A DNA stretch of 64,000 bases, from positions 124,001-188,000 of the forward strand of contig JAJAGP010000047.1 of assembly GCA_025084515.1 (NCBI GenBank), in the 5' to 3' direction. Of this stretch, positions 46,901-58,900 are shown one piece after another. Each line of letters opens with the position of its first letter. Within the stretch, counting starts at the first letter, position 1. This stretch comes from Ancistrus triradiatus. Taxonomy: Eukaryota > Chordata > Actinopteri > Siluriformes > Loricariidae. The notes beneath the pieces are model-generated. The model ran no database searches, was not told the DNA's origin, and saw only the letters and a list, made by a program, of their open reading frames with translations. Made by a program: the position numbers and the translations under genes.

Positions 46901-49900
46901 AATTGATTCAAGAGTTCGAGTTCACTCCCTCACAGCAGTTTGATAAATGTTGTAATAATGATTTGTTATCGATCACAGATTTTTTTTCAGTGTATTAATT
47001 CTTAAGGATTTCACTAAAAATGCAGTGAAAACCTTCCTGCAACCCTGACCATAATTAATGAGTAAGAAAATGAACGAATGAATGAGATGAATATTAGCAG
47101 GGAAATGGTCATACTGAAGTTACCAGAAGCATCTGATCCAAAACCTGTACCATGGCGTACAGGCTCCCTTACGCCTGCCTCTCCCACCTGCACTGTCATT
47201 GATGCATGCATCGTGCCCTTATCGCCACTCGCTCCAGATCAGGCCCCTCCAGTCAGCATGCCTGATCATAATTTTGATGTTGTTCTGCTCTCATGTTTGA
47301 AGAATTTTGAGCAGATTTAGGAACTACTTCTGTTGGAAATATTTAAGGAGTGTCTGCCAGAGTAAGTAGCCCTTAATATAAATGAGCACAAAATGAATTT
47401 TTTGGCTCAAGTTGCTATGTTCTTTACATTTACATTTAGTGTTATTTGCGACGACCCCGGTCATTTGTGCCAACCCCTGCACTGCGGTCGTTTGCGCTGG
47501 CCCTTGCACCCTGGTCACTTTTGCTGACCTCTGTACCAAGGTTCTTGGCATCTGTTCGCCCAGCCAGGCGACTTGCGCTGACCTTTTTCTTTGGTCTTGT
47601 TGAGTCTAGTTCCGTTTCAGAGCCTCTCGCAGCAAACTCCTCCCCAGAGCCACTCATGCCTAGTTGCGATCCCAAGCCAAGAGTTCTGATCTTGATTCAT
47701 GTTGGCCCAGCCTCCCTTCTGGCCCCAATTTTGTTGCGCGCTCTGCGTGTCGCCGCTCTGCGTGTCGGGCCGCCTATGTACGTCATACACTCAACCCAGA
47801 GCGTGTTAGACAGTCTAGGGGAGGTTCTGGTCGCGCTTATGGGCATTGGCCTGCCGCCCCTTTGGGGGAGGGGGGGGGTATTGTTAGGAGTTGCGCTGAT
47901 TCCCATCTTATGACGTTTGGCGTCAGTGTCAACTGATATTTTGGTCTGGGTATGCTTGGGGTTGAGCGCTTATTTAGCATTAATTGCGCTATTGGTGACA
48001 CATTCTGGCTCGTGTATATAAGTGCACTTTTGAGTTCAGTCAGGTGTCGTGTCATTGACTCTCATTGGGACCTTATCCGTGTAGTGTACGTTGTCGTTCT
48101 TGATAGGGAATGTTGCTGATATGTAGATCGCTAGCAATTGGCAGTCAGGGGGCTGCTGGTAATCGGTAGGGCGTAGATGGAGGTGGAGGGCAAATATTCC
48201 CACTATTTGTTTCCTGGTTGCCGTCTCCTTGGCGGTGTTGGCTCGCTCGCTGCAGCGAGGTGTGCCCCGCCTTCTCCCTGGGCTTCAGCCTCTGGGTTGT
48301 ATCAAGCCACCCCTCCCTCTTCACGATTGGGGGAAGTAGCATTCCCCCATGCGATCGTGCTTAGAAAAGACGCTGTGCTGTTAACTCATCCTTGCCTTTT
48401 CACTTCCGCGTCTGAGTCACGCTCCCACAAGCCGCGGGAGAACTGTGATTCTTTTTCGAGACTGCCTTTGCTTACGCCATTGCCGCTGGGCACTTATGGT
48501 GTTTCCTTAATTTTGAATTTTCGCTGCATTGGTGCAGCTTGTGGTGCATTTGATTAAATCAGCCATCACCAACGCTAGCATCCAGGGTTGATCCTCAGCC
48601 ATTGCAGTTCTTTTCCTTTCATTGTTTTATTTACTTTCTTTTTATTTGCTTAAATTTTGGTTCACCATTTTCATCTGGAGCTAACTGCAATTGGGTTCAT
48701 AAAACTGTTATATTTTTATTTTCACGATTCGCCTTCCTTTTACTATGGCGAATCGTAACATGTAGTCATTTAGCATATGCTGTTAGACTACCACAGTTCT
48801 TCTGTATGCTGCTGTGTTAACTCAGACCAATTCAGGCTTTATGAGAGCAGTTTAAATGCATTTTGGTTGATCGCATTGGCCCTTTGCTGAGGCCCACTCA
48901 GGAAATCACTATCTGTTAACCTTAATGTATCCATATAATTGATATCCAGAGGCAGTACCTTTACAGACACTCAGACTAAGGCAGTAATCAAAGCTCTCCT
49001 GGAGTTCTCCACAACATTTGGGCTTTCTAAGTGTGTCCAGACTGACCAAGGCTCGCACTTTATGTCCCGTCTGTTCACACAGATTGGAAAGATTCCATCA
49101 GGCGCTCAAAAGCATGTGGCGCATGTAATGCTTGCAGATTAGGAAGGATTGGGATGAGGGAGTACCCCTTTTGTTGTTTGCTGTTCCAGATGCTGTGCAG
49201 GAGTCCACTGGGTTCAGTCCATCAGAGCCTTCCACCCTTGCAGAACTAGCCAGTGTCTGTTTATATTCATTCACTGCAGGACAGACTGAATCTTGCTCAT
49301 GATTACTCACTTCCTTCATTGTTTTGAATATCTTTATATCCAACTTGGAGATTCTTCATAGAAAGAGTTTACAGTGTCGTTGACGATACCCTTCCTTCGT
49401 TGAACCTTCTCGGTGGTTGTGTGAATCTCACTCATTCTTGGGCTTCACGTTGTGAGTGTGGAAGGGGTGTTACAACCCATGCTCAGAATGTTCAATTTAT
49501 TGTGCTTTTGCCTCTCTGTGTGTATGAGCAGGTGACATGAATCTGAGCATGTCAGAGGTCACTGATGTCACATGTGTCGGCTTTCATGTTTGGAGCCTGC
49601 ATGTGAGACTGGTGGTTAGCCACATGTCTGGTATTCGTGTTCATTTGAAACTCATTTGAAACTTGAAATGTTTTGATACTTTTTTAAAAACTCATTTTGG
49701 ACATTGGCTGAATTTACTTTCATCCCTGCTTTTTGCTTTGTCTTGCATTAGCTTAAATAGTATTGTGGTTGATTCTTGTAATTCTGGATAATGACTTTTA
49801 CCTGTTCTAACCCTGATTACCGCTTTTGCACCTTGGATTTCAGACACTGCTTGTATATAGCTTTTGTGTGTTCTTCGGTGTTGTGTGGGGTGATGGCTAT

Positions 49901-52900
49901 TTTCTCACTTACCCTTTATCCTTTTCTTACTCTGGCATCTCAGCCCCAGACTGGGACATAACATCCATGCTGTGAGAAGCATAACATGATACACAGCACA
50001 TATGTGGGGCCCAACTTTTATTCTGGTCACCCACTTTACAACTAAATGAATTGTCTTAGCCTGTTTAATGAGGTGTGTGAAAGAATGTTTTGGGGATTGA
50101 AATGTCAGCTCACCACAGCTGTAGGGGAAAGAACTTGGAACTATTTAGCAGTTTCTTGGCATTTGGGGTATCACCACAACACTTCAACACACAGAAGCAC
50201 AACTTTTCAACAGAGAAAAGACACTACACCAGAGATGTTTACACACTGAGTACTAGCCTGCAACTAAAAGGGAACTGTTGATCAAGAGTGTGTCCCTACA
50301 TGTCCAGTCATGTTTCTGCAGATCCCTGGTGATGCATTTATCTAGGCTTATGCTTTCAAATAGAACATATTGCACTTCACAAACACTGAAATCAGTGCTG
50401 TTGTTAAACCTTTTGTTTCAAATGCTGTAGAGCACTGGTAGATCCTCTATATATTATGCAATGATATGCGACTATACTGGAACAAAATACACTATGGCTG
50501 ATTTTGGAAATTTTGAAATATACTTGATTCAGCATGCACAGTACATATGAAAGTGCAATGGACAACACATTTTTCAACCTGTGCTATCAGAATAGTAGAT
50601 ATTTCATATCGAATTATTTGTCTACTGTCTCTATATAAATTCAGCCCTCAGTGTTTGGGCAGATATCTTGCTTCAGACTGCCAGACGATGAAGCATGATT
50701 TATCTCTCTCGCAAGCACATTTCCACTGCTTTGACAGTGGTGTGCTTCACAGAAGTTCAATTAACTATTGGAAAGATGGCATCATATGAAGGTGAAGGTC
50801 AGTTAGCTCTTCCTTACTGAAAGTGTTTGTCTATGAAGTCTGTAAATTGTAGCCTACTTTTAAAGGGAACAAAGCATGTTTTCATTGTTTGGATACAATA
50901 CAGAAGACATCATCTTACTGAGCCATATGCTCCTCACTTCTCACTAAAAATATTCTCACTAAGTAAAACATTATTTAAATGCTTGCACTACCGCTGCAAC
51001 ATTGTATATATTGCCATATTGGGTTGCACAATTACCATACTATAAAACGTAACTTTCTTTACCATTAATATACTTACAACGTAGATCATTTCCATGGTGG
51101 TTCTCATTGCAGCTTTGTTTGATTTCTGCTACACACTATTTGTAAGGATCAAACCAAATAATCACACATCCCACTTGTATGATAACACTGTCATGTGACT
51201 GCGGGGTTTAGGACGAAGATCCACAGCGATACTGGGTTTACAGTGCAAACAATGATGGAACAACCCAAATTTTTGATCTGCAGCTGGTTGAATCCATGGA
51301 TACGGTGAACTAATTGTATTTATATACACACACCAGCCACTTTATTAGGTACCTGTTCAACTGCTTGTTAACACAAATATATAATCAGCCAATCACAGGG
51401 CACTGGACTACCAATCACCTGGACTACAGCAGCAGAAGACCACACTGATTGTCATTCCTGTCAGCTAAGAATGGGCAGCTGAGGGTACAATCCAAAATTG
51501 GACAATAGCAGATTGGAGAAACATTGCCTAGTCTGATGGGTCTCGATTTCTGCTGTCACATTCGGATGGTAGGGTGAGAATTTGGCGTAAACCTGTAAGC
51601 ATGGATCCATCCTGCCTTGTATCAGCAGTTGAGGATAGTGGTGGTGGTGGTGGTGTAATGGTGTGGGCTATATTTCTATTCACACTTTGGGCCCCTTAAT
51701 ACTAATTGAGCATTGTTTAAATGCCAGAGTACCTGAGTATTGCTGCTGACTATTTCCAGCACTTTCCAGACTATTTCTAATTTACTATAACTTTATGATC
51801 ACAGTGTACCCATCTACATCTACGTCTATGTCTTGCAAGATAACATACCATGTCACAAAGTTCAGATCATCTCAAACTGATTTCTTGAACCTGACATTGA
51901 GTCCCCTGAATTCAAATGGCCTCCACACTCACCAGATCTCAATCCAATAGAGCACCTTTGGGATGTGGTGCACAAGTGATTTGCATCATGGATGTGTATC
52001 TGACAAATCTGCAGCAACTGCATAATGCTGTCAGGTCAATATGGACCAACATCTCTGAGGAATGTTTCCAGCACCTTGCTGAATCACAAAGAATTACAAA
52101 GATTTGTGGCAGTTCTGAAGGCAAAGATGGGACCAACCTGGTACTAGCAATGTGTATCGAGTGTAAATGGCCAGTGAGTGTATATTTACTAATATATTGT
52201 ATTATATACGAATGCAAGTGTATGCTTCAGTGAACTGGGCATGAGATCATCTGAAGCTGAGATTGAATCGGGATCACAGGATTATAGGGTGTGGACTTTA
52301 AAACTATGCCAGTGAGCAACATGCCAGCCAGAGAGAGCACACCTGTATGGAGGACTCGAAAAAATCGTAGGAACTGTAACAAAGGTCTGGAGGCCAAAAT
52401 GGCATCTATAAAATCTTAAATTCTGAAAGCTTTCCAGTTTAGAAATGGAAAATAAAGCAAATCAACAAACTAGGGCTGTGATAATTCCTAAATCACAGTT
52501 TCCTTGTATTTATTTTGGAATACTTTGGAATAATGTTCTAGATACTAGAACAGAGTGATTGTGTATAATTGATGCTGTGGTCCAGTAGTTAAGGTACTGG
52601 ACTATGAAGTAGAAGGTCCAGGGTTCAAATCCCACCTCTGCCAGTCTGCCACAGTTGGGTCCCTGAGCAAGATCCTTAACCTAGAATTGGTTGGACTATC
52701 AGACTGTATCAGTTTTAAGTTGCCCTGGATAAGGCTGTCTGCTAAATGACTCAATGCAAATGTAATGCTTTATAATGAATAAGAACAAGATAGTACAAAA
52801 AGAGGCACAAAATAGCAAAAATCAGAGAGAGTTAAACATCAGGAAGTTGGGCAGATTATTAAACTGGAAGAAGGTGTGACTGAGCATGTGAAGGAAAGCC

Positions 52901-55900
52901 TGAGAACTGCTTTTACTGTTGCTGGATCTGTATATGATTAGCCTTAGAGTGGAGTTAAGTGTTTATTCAGACCAGATGTAGGAGGAACATTGAAGGGATG
53001 TAAGAACATAGGTTGGCTGGGCATCCAGCTGAGACTGAGCCAGGGCTGGTAGAACCCATTGACTGTTGTGGTCAAAGATAGATGTTTTGTGGGTTATTTT
53101 GACTGCATACATTATTTATATTTCTATCATTTAGTCATGTTTCAGAGTGACACATACAGTGGTGCTTGAAAGTTTGTGAACCCTCTATGTTTCTGCATAA
53201 ATATGACCTAAAACATCATCAGATTTTCACACAAGTCCTAAACTAAAAGAGAACCCAGTTAAATAAATGAGACAATGATATTTTACTTGGTCATTTATTT
53301 ATTGAGGAAAATGATCCAATATTACATATTAGTGAGTGGCAAAAGTATGTGAACCTCTTGGATTAGCAGTTAATTTTGAAGGTGAAATTAGAGTCAGGCG
53401 TTTTCAATCAATGGTATGACAATCAGGTGTGAGTGGGCACCCTGTTTTATGTAAAGAACAGGGATCTATCAAAGTCTGCTCTTCATAACATGTTTGTGGA
53501 AGTGTATCATGGCACGAACAAAGGTTTTCTGAGAACCTCAGAAAAAGAGTTGTTGATGCTCATCAGACTGGAAAAGGTTACAAAACCATCTCTAAAGACT
53601 TTGGACTCCACCAATCCACAGTCAGACAGATTGTGTACAAATGGAGGAAATTCAAGACCATTGTTACCCTCCCCAGGAGTGGTCGACCAACAAAGATCAC
53701 AAGGCATGTAATAGTTGGCGAGGCCACAAAGAACCCCAGAGTAACTTCTAAGCAACTGAAGGCCGTTCTCACATTGGCTAATGTTAATGTTTATGAGTTC
53801 TCCATCAGACAAACACTGAACAACAATGGTGTGCATGGCAGGGTTGCAAGGAGAAAGCCACTGCTCTCCAAAAAGAACATTGCTGCTCGTCTGCAGTTTG
53901 ATAAAGATCACGTGGACAAGTCAGAATGTTATTGGAAGAATGTTTTGTGGACGGATGAGACCAAAATATAGGTTTTTGGTTTAAATGAAAAGCGTTATGT
54001 TTGGAGAAATGAAAACACTGCATTCCAGCATAAGAATCTTATCCCATCCGTGAAACATGGCGGTGGTAGTATCATGGTTTGGACCTGTTGTGCTGTATCT
54101 GGGCCAGGACGGCTTGCCATCATTGATGGAACAATGAATTCTGGATTACATCAGAGAATTCTAAAGGAAAATGTCAGGACATCTGTCCATGAACTGAATC
54201 TCAAGAGAAGGTGGGTCATGCAGCAAGACAACGACCCTAAGCACACAAGTCGTTCTATCAAAGAATGGTTAGAGAAGAATAAAGTTAATGTTTTGGAATG
54301 GCCAAGTCAAAGTCCTTAATCCAATGGAAATGTTGTGGAAGGACCTGAAGCGAGCAGTTAATGTGAGGAAACTCACCAACATTACAGAGTTGAACCTGTT
54401 CTGTACGGAGGAATGGGCTAAAATTCCTCCAAGCCGGTGTGCAGGACTGATCAACAGTTGCAGGAAACGTTTGGCTGCAGTTATTGCTGCACAGGGGGGT
54501 CACACCAGATATTGAAAGCAAAGGTTCACATTATTTTGCCACTCACTAATATGTAATATTGGGTCATTTTCTCAATAAATAAATGACCATGTATAATATT
54601 TTTGTCTCATTTCTTTAACTGAGTTCTTTTTATCTAATATTAGAACTTGTGTGAAAATCTGATGATGTTTTAGATCATATTTATGCAGAAATATAGAAAA
54701 TTCTAAAGGGTTCACAAACTTTTAAGCACCACTGTAGCTCATACACTCTTACAAAGTACAATCCAAGCAATTGTGGGTTAAGGACCTTGCTCAAGAGCCC
54801 AACAGTGGCAGTTTGGCAACTGGGACTGGTACAGTTGGAATAGAAGGGAATAGGTTAAAAAATCTGTTTATATCAGAAACAATAATCACTACCCAGTTCC
54901 AAACTGGCTCTGAAAGGTATGTCAGCACAAATGAAACAGCAACATTTAACTAGTCTGCACAGAGCCCTGATGTGGAAGCCCTGAAGTGCAAAACAAATGA
55001 ACAACAAGAAAAGACAGCAAATTCTGAAGCACAATAACATGACATCGAAGACAAGATAAAAGACAAGATTTTTTTTCCAACCACATTCCTTCCTCGAAGA
55101 TGATGTTTCCTCACTGTCCTTCCACTTTTTAATAATGCGAGTTCTTAACCCGATTTTATTAGTTTCAGTAATCTCTTTAGATGTTTTCTCTGCTTGATGC
55201 ATCCCAATAATTGAATCATTCTGAAACAGATTAACATCTTTTCCACGACCACAAGATGTGTCTTTTGGTTGTTTAACAAATGAGAAGCTACTCACTGCAT
55301 CAGGTAGGGTTAAATAACTTGTTGCCAGCTGAAAATCACCAATGCAGTAATTATTCGATGGGAGGCTCTTACCTATTTGCTTAGTTAAATCCAGGTGGTG
55401 ACCTTTTTTTGGCCAAGCAGTGAATTCACAAGTCTTGCACAACCTTTTTGAATGCGTTACTGATGAAGTGATGTCTTCTCCCAATTTTTACTGTATGTCC
55501 CAGATTATTTCAAGATTTCCTGGTCTGTAGATTGTACCCTGCACTTTACTGTGGCTTCATATCTGTGAAGGGTCTACTCAAACTTATTTTGGTGACATGT
55601 CTTTGGTTGTGTATTGTACCCTGAAATGCATTTGAGTGTAGTTTCAACAGAAAAGTATAATTTAGCAGTAATATTCTAATACCTGCCAAAATTATACTTA
55701 CCCTTTTATCCCTCTGCTGAATCTACCATCAATGAGATCAACAAAAAATGCAGTTAAGGAGCAATGTTGACATACCTACTGTGTGACGTGTGTTTGATTT
55801 GCTGTGGTATTTTCGGATTTGCTGCGGTACGTTCGGATTTGTTGTGATTCTTTTGGATTTGCTGTGGTGCTTTCGGATTTGCTGTTGTGTTGTCTTTTTG

Positions 55901-58900
55901 TTTATCTTTGTGCACTTTATACCCTGATATCAATCTCATCCATTACCTGTGGGCTGTATTATAATGCCAGCTGTGTGCCAGGCCTTACTGTAAAATAAAG
56001 TGCTAACTTAATGCTGTTGCCACTGACTTGGAATGAATCTTTGCAATAATCTTTAAAACAGTAGTTATGCATTTAAAACAGTAGTTATGTGAATATGAAT
56101 AATAGTTAGAGCAAGCATGAACTGCTTTCATGTGTAACGTCATGGTAATTTCAGTGAGTTTTGTGTTATTAACGGACAGTGTACCCAAACATGACTTGAA
56201 AAACAATATCGGTTAAAAGGTTTGTGTGGATTTTTTTTTCTAATACACATACAGGTATGCTGTGGGAGTCAGTTCAATAATATGCTCGCTATCCCTGGAG
56301 AATAACAGACAAATATATATTTTTGTGTAATGAATGGGACATTACATGGATTTGAAACTGAATACAGTACACTAAACTAAAATATGTTCACTGTCTGAAG
56401 AGAATAACCTCTAGAGAATGACATATATTTTGGCGTAGGAGAAGGACCGGGAACACCAGGAAACTCCCCATAATTAGGTCTGTATTTTGAGCTGCCCGAA
56501 AGTCAAAGTCAAATTTATTTCAATAGCGCTTTTTACAGTGGAGCAGTGTCTTAAAGCAACTTTACATTTATCTCAGCCCAAAGCCCTGACTGAGCAAGCC
56601 TAGGGTGACAAATGAGAAAAGCATGAGGAAAGCTCTTAAAAGAGCTGTAAGTACTGCCTAAGCTAACTAAGGTGAGGTGGAGGCCGGGGCTAAGTGAACT
56701 AAAATACTATAATTTGCCTCTCTCAATCATGGTGGATAAGGATCACAAACATATAAATTTTGCAAAAGCAAAAGACACATTAATAAATGCATAAGCCTGG
56801 TTAACTATGAACAAAAAATGACCATACACATTAATAAAATAGAACAAAAATAACTATACCTGGCGTTCTGAAACTGCAATGCCTCTCAGGGCACCTACTG
56901 CCAGCTTCCAGCTGGAGTGGCTGCTGATACCACAATATTTTGTGTTTTGTCTGTGACATGTTTGAAACAGACTAGAGAGCCTGTGTGGATCATTGTACGC
57001 AAGAACTGAAATAGAAATTAGCTACAACTAAAACAGGAATTAACTAAACTAAGAATAAAACAATATTTTCCTCTAATCTGACTCCGATCTACAAAGGTCT
57101 GTGTCATTTTAAAAATGTGTTATAGATACTGTAATGTACTGTAGACTGTGATATTGGGTTCTCATATGAGAAGCACCCCACCCAGGTGTAAATTAGTGGA
57201 AAGGGTAATATAACTTAAGATGAGACATAGGGCTGCAATTAACGATCATTTTAATAATCGATTAATCGGTCGATTATTTTTTTGATGAATCGGGTTAAAA
57301 AAACTTCCATGTTCTTTATTCAGAAATATAGCATTGAATAACAGAGCAAATAAGTGCTTACAATAATTGAATAATAAATTAAATGTATTAATAAATTAAA
57401 ATAACAAATTAAATAATAAAGAAAAAATAGTGCATCTCTAATGCAAACACAACATACAAACTCATTCACTCCCTTTCTTTAGGAACTTGCATTGCAATCC
57501 AAAAATGTTAGCATGTCAACATGCTCCTAACTAAAGCTGGCTCTCTTTTTAGAGGCTATATTTCCTGCTGTAGAAAATAAACGCTCAGACAGTGTTGAAG
57601 TACCAGGAATGCATAAAGAAGACTTGGCTAGCCTGGCCAATATAGGATATCTGTCTCTGTTAACTTCATGACTGTCATTAGCCAGCTAACAAGCAGAAAA
57701 ACAGCATCAAACAGCATGTGTCCGTTCCCATAGTGTGAGTGTGCCGTTACGTTTTCTCACTTCAAAACGGAACAAACTCGGGATATTGTGGTGACTTACG
57801 CTGTTGTTGAGCTCCCTTCATCCTCATCGGTGACTCCATGTTTCCGTTTCGAGGGCTGTATCAGCACCAGGGTGCTCCTGTGCCAGGTCAGATCACTTTT
57901 GCAAAGCTTGCATGTTACACATTGTTTAGTTGTGTGAAGCGTGAAGTGCTCCTACACTTTTGAGGACTTAAGCCGAACCACCTTCTCTGGGTCGGTCATG
58001 TTTCATTTGTAGAATTTATTTAATTCTTAATGCTAATTTATTTTGAAGATTACGCATCTGCACCGGCTCCGCCTCGCTCTGTTCAACTCGCGCGTATTTT
58101 TTTTCCAGCGTTGACGAAGTGCCGCAAGTAACGTAAGCGGATATGATAAGGCGGGGGACACATAAATCATGCGACACAACGAATCGATAATGAAATGCGT
58201 TGCCAACACTTTTAATAATTTTAGCGATTCGTTGTTGCAGCCCTAATAAGACACACATGTGGCATAGCAAAGGAGGTTTACTGAGTGTGAGCATAGCAAA
58301 CATCTGAGGCCATATTACATGCATAAGTGAGCACTGTTTTTTGCATGACCTGGTCTAATGCTTTGGTTTAGCCTGCCATACAATATCTAATATAATTGTG
58401 TTAAAAAGTGTAAGTGTCTTTTTTAAACTTGTGTTTGTTCATACAATAAGAAAGTGTTCCTTTCTCGGTTCCCAGTCCAGTCATGTAGAACACACATATT
58501 GTCTGCAAGTCTGAAGACAGGGGGAATCTATAAACTACCAGAGAAACAGTCTAATAGCCAACACAGCTGTACAGCTCTCTCTCTCTCTCTCTCTCTCTCC
58601 CCCCCCCCTCTCCGTGCATGTGGTTATAGCACTATCAGGGCCACATGTCCCCACAATGATAGAAAGACCTGACATTTTGCTGTTTCTCCCAAGGCAAATT
58701 TTTTCACAAAATCTGCAACTTTTTTTTGAAAACTTGAAAGAGCCAAAAGACGTGTATGTTGTTACTGAAGTTAAGGCTAGGTGGAGGCTTAGCATTAATT
58801 AGTAGTAATATTTTATCAATGGAAGGTCCCCACAATTAGTGCATTTACATGCAGATTTCTGCAGTTTTTTTTGTCATGGTCATGGTCATGTATACAGCAT

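Noticed and set aside
52569..52640. possible tRNA gene
   Set aside because: The A- and B-box-like sequence is the head of a SINE present in several copies, with a SINE body and tail attached.
55796..55895. CRISPR-like array
   Set aside because: The repeats are contiguous with no spacers, and this is a vertebrate genome.
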